The notes below the pieces were generated by a model, which worked only from the letters and a program-made list of their open reading frames with translations, was not told the origin of the DNA and did no database searches. From a virus, in IMG/VR virus record IMGVR_UViG_3300049825_001003, positions 1 to 64,000 of that record: a stretch of DNA of 64,000 nucleotides. The stretch is one strand, 5' to 3'. How positions within the stretch are numbered: position 1 is the first letter of the stretch; the number at the start of each line of letters is the position of its first letter. Both the position numbers and the translations under genes were made by a program. Shown one piece after another: positions 27,032-34,842 of the stretch.

Positions 27032-27368
27032 ATGTATCAAAACAATCATAGACAAAAGAAACACTGTCTGTAAGATCTACAACTCAGAAGAGATTTCTCG
27101 AATTGCAATTATTGAGTTCAATAGGAACATTGCTGAAATAACAGGCAAAATCATTATTGAATTTAAAGATGGGACTCTTGCGGTCCCTGAGGCCATAAAC
27201 TCAGAAGAGACTCGCTTCCTGTATCTAAAAACCATCAATGGTAGACAAGTCGTTGGTGAAGAAGAAGATGGATGTTTTATAGAAGAGTACTATTCAGAGC
27301 ACCGGGATAAATATCCTGACGACTTCGAAAGATTGCTTAAAGAGTTCAGGATTCCTGACGATGAGTAG
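27032..27368 (+). pseudogene. Small gene with a frame break at its start codon
   Basis: A clean coding frame of about 110 codons runs 27036-27368 (beginning IKTIIDKRNTVCK, ending IPDDE), but it has no ATG/GTG/TTG near its start. The only start with a ribosome site (AAGGAG, ATG at 27032) is one base out of frame and stops after 13 codons. Deleting one T after the ATG would give MIKTIIDKRN. It is therefore a frameshifted gene, a sequencing error, a non-standard (ATC) start or a programmed slip. The body looks intact: alpha/beta, acidic, with IIIEFKDGTLAVPEA. Confidence 0.55.
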
Positions 27369-27383
27369 AAAAGGAGGATCTTC

Positions 27384-27644
27384 ATGACTTCATCTCTAGA
27401 ACTGCCGACCATTTACCACGTTATAGATATTCGCAAAAAGAGGCACCTCATGACAACTCTGTCTCTTGATTATGCCAGAGACTGCCTGCAACGCCTTGGG
27501 AATCCTGCTGATATGGCGATTTATCGCAACGATGAGACTGTCAAGTCCATTCTAAAACCTGATGCACACTTTTTCATGTTCTGCCACAGCCTTGCAGAAT
27601 TTAAGCATAAATTATCAAAAATAGAATATGAGTTAATAAAATGA
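27384..27644 (+). CDS. Small unrecognised protein, 86 residues
   Basis: Strong ribosome site AAAGGAGG. Soluble, mixed composition, begins MTSSLELPTIYHVIDIRKK. Ends with ATGA overlap into the next gene. Not recognised. Confidence 0.7.
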   Translation: MTSSLELPTIYHVIDIRKKRHLMTTLSLDYARDCLQRLGNPADMAIYRNDETVKSILKPDAHFFMFCHSLAEFKHKLSKIEYELIK

Positions 27645-27862
27645 CACAAGATGAAGTTGATAATATAGTCAAAGAAGAGTGCAGTGTACTTAATAACGTC
27701 ATCTCTCTATCGGCTGTGAAGCACGAGAGGCAGCGCAAGGCTGCTGTAAAGGATCCTGAAAGCCTTCCTGTCGACAATCTGTCTTTCCGAATTGAGAGAA
27801 TAAAGAAGTCAGTCGATCGAATAAATGATCTAATGGCAGAACTCAGAGGAGCGGGAAAATGA
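27641..27862 (+). CDS. Small coiled-coil protein, 73 residues
   Basis: Overlaps both neighbours by ATGA. Charged and helical, with a heptad-like C-terminus (LSFRIERIKKSVDRINDLMAEL). Its role is unknown. Confidence 0.68.
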   Translation: MTQDEVDNIVKEECSVLNNVISLSAVKHERQRKAAVKDPESLPVDNLSFRIERIKKSVDRINDLMAELRGAGK

Positions 27863-28323
27863 TATTCCTAGGTCTTGGTGTGTTTGATGCAGGGTATTAT
27901 GCCCAAATCCAGGCAAAGTTGCTCACAGCAACTCATCAGTCTGTCAGGTATCAGTCCGAAACTTACACCAGAGACCTGGTCGGCCTCCGGTACAATCTCA
28001 AGCTCAATCACTTTGTTTCAGTAGCCAGTGAGTTGAACGTAGGCTATGAGCACCACTACGACTCCAAGCTCTACGCCAGGTCCTACGCTGTCACCATTCC
28101 CGAGTTCGGGATTCAGACAAACCAGGACTATATAAATGTAAAAATGTTATGGACTCCAGCAAAATACTTTGTTAAGCTCTCGCGCGAACCAAAGTTCACT
28201 ACTCATTTGTTCCGGGCAGAACCTAGTGTGTCTATAGGCATATTCATAAACCTAGAACATACTCTTTGGATTCCGAAACCAGTAAATGTGAACTATCTGA
28301 ACAAAAAGAAAAAACTTCCTTAA
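27859..28323 (+). CDS. Unrecognised beta-rich protein
   Basis: A 154-residue protein with alternating aromatic/polar strands (LVGLRYNLKLNHFVSVASELNVGYEHHY, VSIGIFINLEHTLWI) reminiscent of an outer-membrane-type barrel fragment, although no signal peptide is present. Its stop (TAA 28321-28323) is embedded in the -35 region of the next promoter. Confidence 0.68.
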   Translation: MIFLGLGVFDAGYYAQIQAKLLTATHQSVRYQSETYTRDLVGLRYNLKLNHFVSVASELNVGYEHHYDSKLYARSYAVTIPEFGIQTNQDYINVKMLWTPAKYFVKLSREPKFTTHLFRAEPSVSIGIFINLEHTLWIPKPVNVNYLNKKKKLP

Positions 28324-28346
28324 GGTTTTTACGATTATTCCGATAA
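28320..28346 (+). promoter_or_regulatory. Sigma-28-like promoter P5 (before lipoprotein gene)
   Basis: TTAAGGTT-N11-TCCGATAA. The TAA stop of the preceding gene is inside the -35 element. The lipoprotein gene starts 48 bases downstream. Confidence 0.75.
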
Positions 28347-28394
28347 GTCTTTTGAGCTTCTAAACTGTCTTCTTTTCAAGAAAGTGAGATTCCT

Positions 28395-29594
28395 ATGAAA
28401 AAGTTACTAGTAATTGCATCCTTATTGTCTGTTGCTTGCGGTCGTCAGGAAATTCCTGCTGCATCTCCTCACGTTGACGAGATTGACGAGGTTGAGAAGT
28501 TACGCCAGCAAGTTTTAGATTTGAGCGGTTCAGTATCTCAAATCAACAGTCTGGTTCTTTCGGACTGGTCTACTTGTACAGCAGCCGGAGCTGACGCTCT
28601 TTCTACACTCCAACAGAACATTTGCCGGATTGCCCAAGCAGCAACAATTGAAGCAAAGACCCAGCTCAAGGGCGAACTTGCTTCATACGTGACTGAGCAA
28701 GAAAGAGAAATCACAGCTTTGTCGAACCGTCTAGACTCTGTTGCCAGTGCTTCGGATGTTGTTCAGCTCAAGACAGACCTCTACGGAAATGCCACTGGAG
28801 CTACTTGTGCAGTTCCTTTGGCAGGTTCTGTGTGTGCGCGTTTGAACTCCATTGAAGGTCGAGTTACTACTCTCGAGTCCACAGTGAATAATCCGAGTAC
28901 CGGTGTAGGCGCTTTGAACACAGCAGTTGCAAACATTAATGCGCAACTGGTGCAAGTGATTAATGGAGCAATGATAGAGATTACCATTGGACGTGAGAAC
29001 TTATTAGCTAGCCCTTTATATGAAAGCGTTTTAAGAAATCCAGCGCGCTCTAGAATAACTGCGTACATTGACTCAAATGATGCAAACAAAACAGTATCGA
29101 GTGTCGCAACGACAAACGCCAGCAGCACAGTAGTAGTGACTTCCACAGCTCATGGATACTTAGTAGGCAACACAATCAAGCATAATGGTGTGTTGGCTGT
29201 TGGTGGGCTGAGCTCTGCTCAATTGAATGACCAAGTAATCATTACCGCAGTAACTGCAAACACTTATAGCTACGTAGCAAGCACTGCTGCAACATCTACA
29301 GCAACCGGAGGCGGTTCGAATGGATATGTGTTTCGGGTGAATGGACGTGGGCTGGGGATGGCTTGGCAAACTGTTGATGGAGAAGTGCTTTTACAAACAA
29401 CTTTCAGCTACAAGCCTTATAAATTCCTAGTCACTGGAGCGTCTACAGTATTTGCTGCAGCTCCTGGTGGCGCCTTGCCGAATGGCTGGGCTGGCTTGAC
29501 GCCTGGCAGTGGATTTGTTTGCTACAGCATTACATTGCAAAACACTACAGCTTCAGTTATTAAGGCCGGTGGCTCTGATATTCGCTGCTACTAA
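28395..29594 (+). CDS. Lipoprotein with coiled coil and fibre-like C-terminal domain
   Basis: A 399-residue protein with a type II signal peptide (KKLLVIASLLSVAC, lipid-attached Cys at 15). Residues about 30-190 are heptad-rich (VEKLRQQVLDLSGSVSQINSL; LNSIEGRVTTLESTVN), suggesting a trimeric stalk. The C-terminal part includes HGYLVGNTIKHNG...VTANTYSYV, a beta domain that resembles those repeated in phage tail fibres, then a Gly-rich end. A membrane-anchored fibre-like stalk made in infected cells, from its own promoter, could block receptors (superinfection exclusion) or alter the cell surface; this is inference. Confidence 0.75.
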   Translation: MKKLLVIASLLSVACGRQEIPAASPHVDEIDEVEKLRQQVLDLSGSVSQINSLVLSDWSTCTAAGADALSTLQQNICRIAQAATIEAKTQLKGELASYVTEQEREITALSNRLDSVASASDVVQLKTDLYGNATGATCAVPLAGSVCARLNSIEGRVTTLESTVNNPSTGVGALNTAVANINAQLVQVINGAMIEITIGRENLLASPLYESVLRNPARSRITAYIDSNDANKTVSSVATTNASSTVVVTSTAHGYLVGNTIKHNGVLAVGGLSSAQLNDQVIITAVTANTYSYVASTAATSTATGGGSNGYVFRVNGRGLGMAWQTVDGEVLLQTTFSYKPYKFLVTGASTVFAAAPGGALPNGWAGLTPGSGFVCYSITLQNTTASVIKAGGSDIRCY

Positions 29595-29611
29595 AAACCA
29601 AGGAGATTCTC

Positions 29612-30013
29612 ATGGGCGTCGACATTCATGACATTTTACAAGTAAGAAAAGATGGTGTCTGGAAGACAGTCTGTCAGAATCTCTTCAATGGAAGAAGCTA
29701 CAAGCTGTTTAGTGTCTTGGCTGGAGTGCGCAGTATTGACGATGATGAGCAGTTGAAGCCCTGTGCAGGACTTCCTAAGGATTATGACTTTTACATGTCA
29801 GGCCAGGACACTCTAGCCTTTGATGGTGAATACTGGATGGGGTTCTTTAACTTCACTTATTACACTCTGGCCGAACTTACAGTCTATAAAGAAAGACTTG
29901 AGAGGGGAGAAGACGGAGAGGTGTCCTTGGAGTACATCTTCCTCACTGCCTATGAATATGCACCTGGCTGTAATCCTGAGGACATTCGATACGTGTGTGG
30001 ATTCGACGCTTAA
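29612..30013 (+). CDS. Conserved phage-type protein, 133 residues
   Basis: Begins MGVDIHDILQVRKDGVWKTV and continues NGRSYKLFSVLAGVR, a layout that I recognise from many phage and actinomycete hypothetical proteins (single alpha/beta domain, unknown role). Ribosome site AAGGAG. Probably co-transcribed with the lipoprotein. Confidence 0.72.
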   Translation: MGVDIHDILQVRKDGVWKTVCQNLFNGRSYKLFSVLAGVRSIDDDEQLKPCAGLPKDYDFYMSGQDTLAFDGEYWMGFFNFTYYTLAELTVYKERLERGEDGEVSLEYIFLTAYEYAPGCNPEDIRYVCGFDA

Positions 30014-30017
30014 TTGC

Positions 30018-30044
30018 TAAAGTCTTTCTGTGGTTTGCCGATAA
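30018..30044 (+). promoter_or_regulatory. Sigma-28-like promoter P6
   Basis: TAAAGTCT-N11-GCCGATAA, starting five bases after the stop of the previous gene. It precedes the cluster 30087-33918. Confidence 0.8.
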
Positions 30045-30086
30045 GAGAGATGTAGGCGGCAGTTAAGGAAAAAGGACTGATTATAA

Positions 30087-30317
30087 ATGAGAAAATTTCG
30101 CATTGTCCAGGTAAGTGCCTCTATGACCTACGTCGACAAGAAGAGAGAAGGAATATGTGTCCGAACTTTTCTACATCCTGACGGATCTTTTCAGATGGAG
30201 AGTAAGGATGCTGCTCTTTTTCATTTAGAAGATGCAGCTATCTTGTTAAGAATTGACGAAGATTGGTATTGCCAGGACACGAGACATCCAAACTCCCCTC
30301 TTACAAAAGAGAATTAA
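30087..30317 (+). CDS. Small unrecognised protein, 76 residues
   Basis: Begins MRKFRIVQVSASMTYVDKK; beta-rich, soluble. First gene behind P6. Ribosome site AAGGA is rather far (about 12 bases). Confidence 0.65.
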   Translation: MRKFRIVQVSASMTYVDKKREGICVRTFLHPDGSFQMESKDAALFHLEDAAILLRIDEDWYCQDTRHPNSPLTKEN

Positions 30318-30336
30318 TTGGAAGGCAGGAATCACT

Positions 30337-30546
30337 GTGACTAAAATTGAACACACGTACCAATCTGCAACACTTGCGCTTCGGGACATTGAAAAAATAT
30401 TGAAATACATTACAGATAATATGATGTATGTTCCAAACGATGGACTCGCTCACGACGAACTCACAGCTATCTACAAGAGTCTTATTAGATGGCAAAAAGA
30501 ATTAGTTAAAATATCCACACAGCGTGCATTTGAGGTGACAAAATGA
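30337..30546 (+). CDS. Small helical protein, 69 residues
   Basis: GTG at 30337 is preferred over the ATG at 30253, which lies inside the previous gene and lacks a ribosome site; AGGCAGGA precedes the GTG. The protein is helical (LALRDIEKILKYI; LIRWQKELVKI). ATGA overlap with the next gene. Confidence 0.65.
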   Translation: MTKIEHTYQSATLALRDIEKILKYITDNMMYVPNDGLAHDELTAIYKSLIRWQKELVKISTQRAFEVTK

Positions 30547-30926
30547 CTGAGAAATTTAAAGTTGGCGACAGGGTTTACGATATTTTAAAAGGTATTGGCA
30601 CTATCAAGCGAAATCCTGACTGTGGTGTATATACCTGGGTGGTAATATTTCCTCTCGCGTCTGCCCGGACGTACACTGAGCAGGGGTTTTTAACCGAATA
30701 TGATGTCAATCCCGCTCTCCTGACACTCACAGAAGCGAGGGCTAAAGGGTATGACGTGCCGAAGGAGAAGGTTACACATAAAGATGTTGGGTACAGAAAA
30801 ATATTAGAAGACGGAACTCTCTCCAGGTGCTGGAGAAGTGCAGAGAATCTAGTAGCTCTCGGGATAGATCCGACGGATAGAACTAATTACGCTGAAGTGG
30901 TCACGACATGGGAAGAGGAGATTTAA
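30543..30926 (+). CDS. Unrecognised phage-type protein with an SH3-like start
   Basis: A 127-residue protein starting MTEKFKVGDRVYDILKGIGTI, a pattern of small SH3-like barrel modules seen at the start of many phage hypothetical proteins. The C-terminal half (LTEARAKGYDVPKEKV) is helical. Role unknown. Confidence 0.7.
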   Translation: MTEKFKVGDRVYDILKGIGTIKRNPDCGVYTWVVIFPLASARTYTEQGFLTEYDVNPALLTLTEARAKGYDVPKEKVTHKDVGYRKILEDGTLSRCWRSAENLVALGIDPTDRTNYAEVVTTWEEEI

Positions 30927-30927
30927 A

Positions 30928-31809
30928 ATGAAACACGTTCTCATGTCCGCTTGCTTACTTTTTATGTCCGCCTGTGGAAAACCTGACACGAAATCAACAC
31001 CTTCCGATATGGAAGTATTGTCCGAACGTGTCCGGAATTTAGAATTGTCTTACTGCAAGACCGGTGAAGTTCAATGGGTATGCCAGCGCGAGGCTGACGG
31101 TGACGCTGCTCTCTGGAATGGACTCACTTGTCTAGGCACTGGAGATTCAGTCGCTTGCTCAAACATGAAGTCATTTATAGAAGAAGATGGCAGACCTCGC
31201 CGCACTCCAGCCAGGCGTGGTACTTATGAGGAAGATTCATACTCACGGGATATGTTCCTAGGCTTCCTTGCCGGCACCCTTAAGACCCGCGATGTAAATA
31301 CTTTCAATAGAGTATTGAATTACCTAGAAGCTAACAATGAAAAACTTTGCCCAATCAGTGAAGATGGTAGGTGCAATATGACTTATGCCACTAGAACTTT
31401 AGCGGTTAAAGTCGGTAAGGAAATAAAATCACTGCATCCATTGCTTGCAAAATGGGGTGATGGGGATTTAAACATTCAATTCTTTGCCCAGTCAAAAGTA
31501 GTGCGCCCTGGATATGAATCGCATTTGGTTGGAGTAAGCCTTTGGCTCCTTAAAGAAATGCGTCAAATGGACGCCAGAGGTGAATCCGCAGCAGAAGCCC
31601 TGCACAAATCTCAGTCTAGGAACGCCTTCTTTGCGTGGTTGTCTGGGGATAATGCTTCTGCTGCAAACTTAGCTGCAGGTCAAGTCCCTAATGTGAAGAC
31701 CGAAGCTCATAACCGGTGGACCTTTAATACTCGAGACGATGAAGAGCCTTGGACTGGCTCTATCGGGTGGGAATTTAAAGTACTACTTAATTTGCTGGAG
31801 AGAAAATGA
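30928..31809 (+). CDS. Lipoprotein, possibly an alpha/alpha-toroid enzyme
   Basis: A 293-residue protein with a type II signal peptide (HVLMSACLLFMSAC, Cys at 16). The mature part has GDAALWNGL, YSRDMFLGFLAGTL and HNRWTFNTRDDEEPWTGS, paired-helix segments rich in Trp/Arg/Asp that recall alpha/alpha-toroid carbohydrate-active enzymes. This resemblance is only a visual impression. Expected location: outer- or inner-membrane surface, periplasmic side. One base separates it from the preceding gene. Confidence 0.7.
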   Translation: MKHVLMSACLLFMSACGKPDTKSTPSDMEVLSERVRNLELSYCKTGEVQWVCQREADGDAALWNGLTCLGTGDSVACSNMKSFIEEDGRPRRTPARRGTYEEDSYSRDMFLGFLAGTLKTRDVNTFNRVLNYLEANNEKLCPISEDGRCNMTYATRTLAVKVGKEIKSLHPLLAKWGDGDLNIQFFAQSKVVRPGYESHLVGVSLWLLKEMRQMDARGESAAEALHKSQSRNAFFAWLSGDNASAANLAAGQVPNVKTEAHNRWTFNTRDDEEPWTGSIGWEFKVLLNLLERK

Positions 31810-32048
31810 CCAGACGAGTAAATAAAAGTGACAAGGTTGTAGGTGCAGGACTTCTCAGAGATGACATAGATTTGCTCCAGCGCATCCAAATTCGCTTAAA
31901 AACCATGGAGAGTCTGTCGGTATTCAACAGCACCGGAACTTCTCATTCTCTGGCTGAGGCCAATAAATATCTTGCAAAAGCGCATGCGCTTTTGTTATGG
32001 GCTGAAGTATCACTACTGGAGGGCTTAGGCAATGAACAATCTCTATAA
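31806..32048 (+). CDS. Small helical protein, 80 residues
   Basis: ATGA overlap with the lipoprotein gene, and its end overlaps the next lipoprotein gene by 17 bases. Helical, Leu/Ala-rich C-terminus (YLAKAHALLLWAEVSLLEGL). Not recognised. Confidence 0.65.
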   Translation: MTRRVNKSDKVVGAGLLRDDIDLLQRIQIRLKTMESLSVFNSTGTSHSLAEANKYLAKAHALLLWAEVSLLEGLGNEQSL

Positions 32049-32613
32049 AACAGGATTTCTCTTCCTGTCTCTTGTTGGGTGCCAGAACATCACGCAGCAG
32101 CAATATGACTGGGCCGTGCAGGCCAATGTAAAGCTTCGGGAGGAAGTTGCAACTCTGAAAAAACAATCGGGAAAATGTGAAGTTCCTGAAAAAGAAACCG
32201 TTAAGAACCTCACTATTCCTTCAAAAGTACCTTCCAAGCAAGGAGAAAAGTCTATTCAGTCGGAAGGTCCTGAGGAAGTTGCTGCTCATCTAGGAACTAA
32301 CGCCACTTCTGCAGAAGCTAAACTGGACGCTGCTGTGGAATATTTTAAAGCATCCAAAAAAGACATTGATGAAAAAACAGCAGAGTGTCTGAAATGGATC
32401 GTTGCCGAGACTTTCGATCCTCCACTTAATGAACGTGCCGCATCAAAATTGTGTAGCGAGTCTGCTGATTTCATGCTAGAAAAGAAAGACCTGAATTACA
32501 TCGCGTGCGTAAATCGATTTATAGCGTCTCCAGCTCATTTTTACTGGGGAGACATCGAGACAGACTGCCTTAAAGATTCGAGTAAGATTCCTCCAACGCC
32601 TTCTCCTAAATAA
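32032..32613 (+). CDS. Lipoprotein with coiled-coil start
   Basis: A 193-residue protein with lipobox LSLVGC (Cys at 17), then a helical QYDWAVQANVKLREEVATLKKQ and a proline/lysine-rich spacer. The C-terminal domain has six Cys, possibly disulfide-bonded. Start ATG 32032 has GGAGGG upstream within the previous gene. Third predicted lipoprotein of this region; it could be a spanin-like or exclusion factor. Confidence 0.68.
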   Translation: MNNLYKTGFLFLSLVGCQNITQQQYDWAVQANVKLREEVATLKKQSGKCEVPEKETVKNLTIPSKVPSKQGEKSIQSEGPEEVAAHLGTNATSAEAKLDAAVEYFKASKKDIDEKTAECLKWIVAETFDPPLNERAASKLCSESADFMLEKKDLNYIACVNRFIASPAHFYWGDIETDCLKDSSKIPPTPSPK

Positions 32614-32624
32614 AGGGTTTTATT

Positions 32625-33083
32625 ATGAAATTGCCAGTACGTCCCGCACATCCGCTTTCCTATTGCGAGCTGCCGGAGGGCTGGGAAGGCACCGCTCTTG
32701 ACCTCCTAAATCTTAAAGACGAGCCTCTTGATTATATTCTTGAAGATGTTCTTTATCCGGGGTTTTTAGAAGATGAGGTATGTCATCAGTTTACTCTTAA
32801 GTGTAAAGAGCGTCTCATGTCGAGGCTTGCTATCTTGGAATACAGCACTCAACCGTTCATGGATGAGGGGGAACAGGAATGCTCCTATGAAGAGTTTCTG
32901 GCCGGGTATACACGAGACATAGACGCTGCCATCCTTGAAAGGAACGCCCAGAAGGCTTTCTGGTTGGCCGCAGGTACCTTTATGGACCCTGACGAGGAGT
33001 CATATTATGATTTTGACACATTAGAAGCGCTTGTTAAGGATCTGAAAGAGTTAATTTCTAAACATTATGAGGTTTCATTATGA
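32625..33083 (+). CDS. Unrecognised acidic protein, 152 residues
   Basis: Acidic and soluble, with many Glu/Asp and aromatic residues (YDFDTLEALVKDLKELI at the end). Overlaps the next gene by ATGA. No family recognised. Confidence 0.68.
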   Translation: MKLPVRPAHPLSYCELPEGWEGTALDLLNLKDEPLDYILEDVLYPGFLEDEVCHQFTLKCKERLMSRLAILEYSTQPFMDEGEQECSYEEFLAGYTRDIDAAILERNAQKAFWLAAGTFMDPDEESYYDFDTLEALVKDLKELISKHYEVSL

Positions 33084-33307
33084 AAAGTTTTCAAATCATC
33101 TGCATCTATTTGGCTACAATTCCCTGCATAGCTTTTGCTAAAGACAAGGAAACTCCGAACACCAAGCCTCCTACGACTTGTGCTGTGATTGCCAAGCCTA
33201 AAGGCAAGCAGAAATCGCCTGACCAGGACACTACAGCCACAAAGCCAGGCGTCTGCTCAGAGAAGCCTCAAAAGCCAAAAGGCAAAGTGAAAGCTAACAA
33301 TAACTGA
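33080..33307 (+). CDS. Small exported basic protein, 75 residues
   Basis: Predicted Sec signal peptide (SFQIICIYLATIPCIAFA, cut near residue 20), then a Lys/Pro-rich, low-complexity mature part with two Cys. Probably periplasmic. Role unknown. Confidence 0.65.
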   Translation: MKSFQIICIYLATIPCIAFAKDKETPNTKPPTTCAVIAKPKGKQKSPDQDTTATKPGVCSEKPQKPKGKVKANNN

Positions 33308-33318
33308 GGATTCTAAAA

Positions 33319-33918
33319 ATGCAAACCTTCTTCTCTTCAGATCATCATTTTGGGCACGCAAACATTATCAAGTACTGCAATCGCCCTTTCAAAGACGTTG
33401 AAGAAATGAATGAGGAGATGGTTGCCAGGTGGAATTCAAGAGTAGGAGTAGACGACTGTGTAATGTACTTAGGAGATTTCTCCCTGTCTGAAGCTGCAGT
33501 CATCCAATACTCACATCGCCTAAATGGCAAGAAAGTACTGATTCCTGGAAATCATGACCAATGTTTTCCCCACAAGCGCTCACCTGCAAAAATAGAAAGA
33601 GCGACAGCTCTTTATGAGAAGAACGGCTGGACTGTTTATCCTCTGGACTGTCACATGACAAACACTCAAGGAACTTTCCGGCTCTGCCATTTCCCTTACC
33701 TCACTCAGAAAGAGAATGAGGAATACGATGTCCGGTATAAGCAGTATCGGCCTGAAAGAACAGATGAGAGAGAGCTTCTTTTTCATGGTCACGTTCATGG
33801 AACTTGGAAAACACTGACAGGAATGGTCAATGTAGGAGTGGATGTCTGGGACTTCTACCCTGTGACTATTCAAGAGATTCTGGATTTTAAATTCTCTGAG
33901 CACTCCAAATACTACTAA
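33319..33918 (+). CDS. Calcineurin-like phosphoesterase
   Basis: A 199-residue protein with all metal motifs: SSDHHFGHANI (residues 6-16), YLGDFSL (about 50), IPGNHDQC (about 74), LCHFPY (about 113) and FHGHVHGTW (about 154). This small family is common in phages and bacteria; substrates are usually nucleotides or phosphodiesters, not deducible here. Its TAA stop doubles as the start of the next promoter. Confidence 0.87.
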   Translation: MQTFFSSDHHFGHANIIKYCNRPFKDVEEMNEEMVARWNSRVGVDDCVMYLGDFSLSEAAVIQYSHRLNGKKVLIPGNHDQCFPHKRSPAKIERATALYEKNGWTVYPLDCHMTNTQGTFRLCHFPYLTQKENEEYDVRYKQYRPERTDERELLFHGHVHGTWKTLTGMVNVGVDVWDFYPVTIQEILDFKFSEHSKYY

Positions 33919-33942
33919 AGAGTTTCTTCTAAACACCGATAA
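33916..33942 (+). promoter_or_regulatory. Sigma-28-like promoter P7
   Basis: TAAAGAGT-N11-ACCGATAA followed by GCAAAATAGA. The TAA is the stop codon of the phosphoesterase gene. Confidence 0.76.
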
Positions 33943-33988
33943 GCAAAATAGAAGAACATTTCTCTTCTAACAGCAAAAAGGAACAGTC

Positions 33989-34417
33989 ATGCCTAAAGAC
34001 AACAGGAAGATACTAGACGCAGTTATTCGTGCATTCACAGTCACTAAGAAAGACGTGATTTTGTTTGTGGTGAGTATGGTTGTTATATTTGGGAGCATCA
34101 TCGCGATTGACAAGATCTATCAGCCTGTCGACAACAAGACATTAGAATGCACTGATTTTATTCAGAGCTTTGCTTTATCGAAGGCAGCTGATGAGGCTAT
34201 AGTTCCGGTGCAGTCTACTCCCGATGGTGGAGTCATGGTTGGAATCACAAGCACTACCAAACTAAGAATGCTCGTTATTGTGAATGACAAAATTGCCGAA
34301 GATTTACGCAGTCGACTGACTTTAAAACAGAAAGGCATTTGCATCCACAGCGCCACTGGATGGAAATACAATGTTTTTAATGCTGAAGTGGAAATCAATA
34401 ATAATCAAACGTTGTAA
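33989..34417 (+). CDS. Single-span membrane protein, 142 residues
   Basis: Basic N-terminus, one membrane span (about residues 22-42, VILFVVSMVVIFGSIIAI), then a soluble domain that should face the periplasm by the positive-inside rule, with two Cys. First gene behind P7. AAGGAAC ribosome site. Confidence 0.72.
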   Translation: MPKDNRKILDAVIRAFTVTKKDVILFVVSMVVIFGSIIAIDKIYQPVDNKTLECTDFIQSFALSKAADEAIVPVQSTPDGGVMVGITSTTKLRMLVIVNDKIAEDLRSRLTLKQKGICIHSATGWKYNVFNAEVEINNNQTL

Positions 34418-34422
34418 ATAAG

Positions 34423-34440
34423 CAGTTCCATATGGAACTG
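34423..34440. promoter_or_regulatory. 18-base perfect palindrome, possible operator
   Basis: CAGTTCCATATGGAACTG is a perfect inverted repeat in the 57-base gap after 34417. A half-site GGAACT followed by AAAACT recurs about 23 bases downstream. There is no T run after the stem, so a protein-binding site is as likely as a terminator. Confidence 0.5.
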
Positions 34441-34474
34441 AAAACTTTCAAGTGCCGATTGGAACTAAAACTTC

Positions 34475-34726
34475 ATGAGCTACCAGAAACGCAAAAAAGC
34501 AAAATGGTATTTAAGACCAGCGTATATCGATAAGTCGCCAAAGCAGGTTAAAAAATTGACCTTCTGGCGGCGAATCGGCGTTGTCATTGACAGGGCTAAG
34601 TGTTCATTAGGCTTTCACAATGAGAGGACTGTTGCTCAATACAGTGGTAGGATTTTCTCCTATTGCCTTTGCTGTGGCAAAAAAGGCTCTCGAAAAGCTG
34701 CGAAAAAACTTGTTGACAACAATTAG
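34475..34726 (+). CDS. Small basic Cys-rich protein, 83 residues
   Basis: Very basic N-terminus (YQKRKKAKWYLRP) and a putative zinc site CSLGFH...CLCCGKKG near the C-terminus. Could bind nucleic acid. Ribosome site GGAAC is modest. Confidence 0.62.
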   Translation: MSYQKRKKAKWYLRPAYIDKSPKQVKKLTFWRRIGVVIDRAKCSLGFHNERTVAQYSGRIFSYCLCCGKKGSRKAAKKLVDNN

Positions 34727-34788
34727 AAAAACAATAGTCTGTCAAAGCAATCAACTTTCTTCTCTCTCTTCCTTAAAGGAGTTTTTTA

Positions 34789-34842
34789 ATGAGTATTGAC
34801 GGGGGTACAAAGTTCATGTTCTCCAGGGTTGGTATTCAATGA
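34789..34842 (+). CDS. Leader mini-ORF (17 residues) coupled to homing endonuclease
   Basis: Very strong ribosome site AAAGGAG, then ATG and 17 codons (MSIDGGTKFMFSRVGIQ). The TGA stop overlaps the ATG of the endonuclease, which has no ribosome site of its own. Same arrangement as at 21410. Confidence 0.5.
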   Translation: MSIDGGTKFMFSRVGIQ

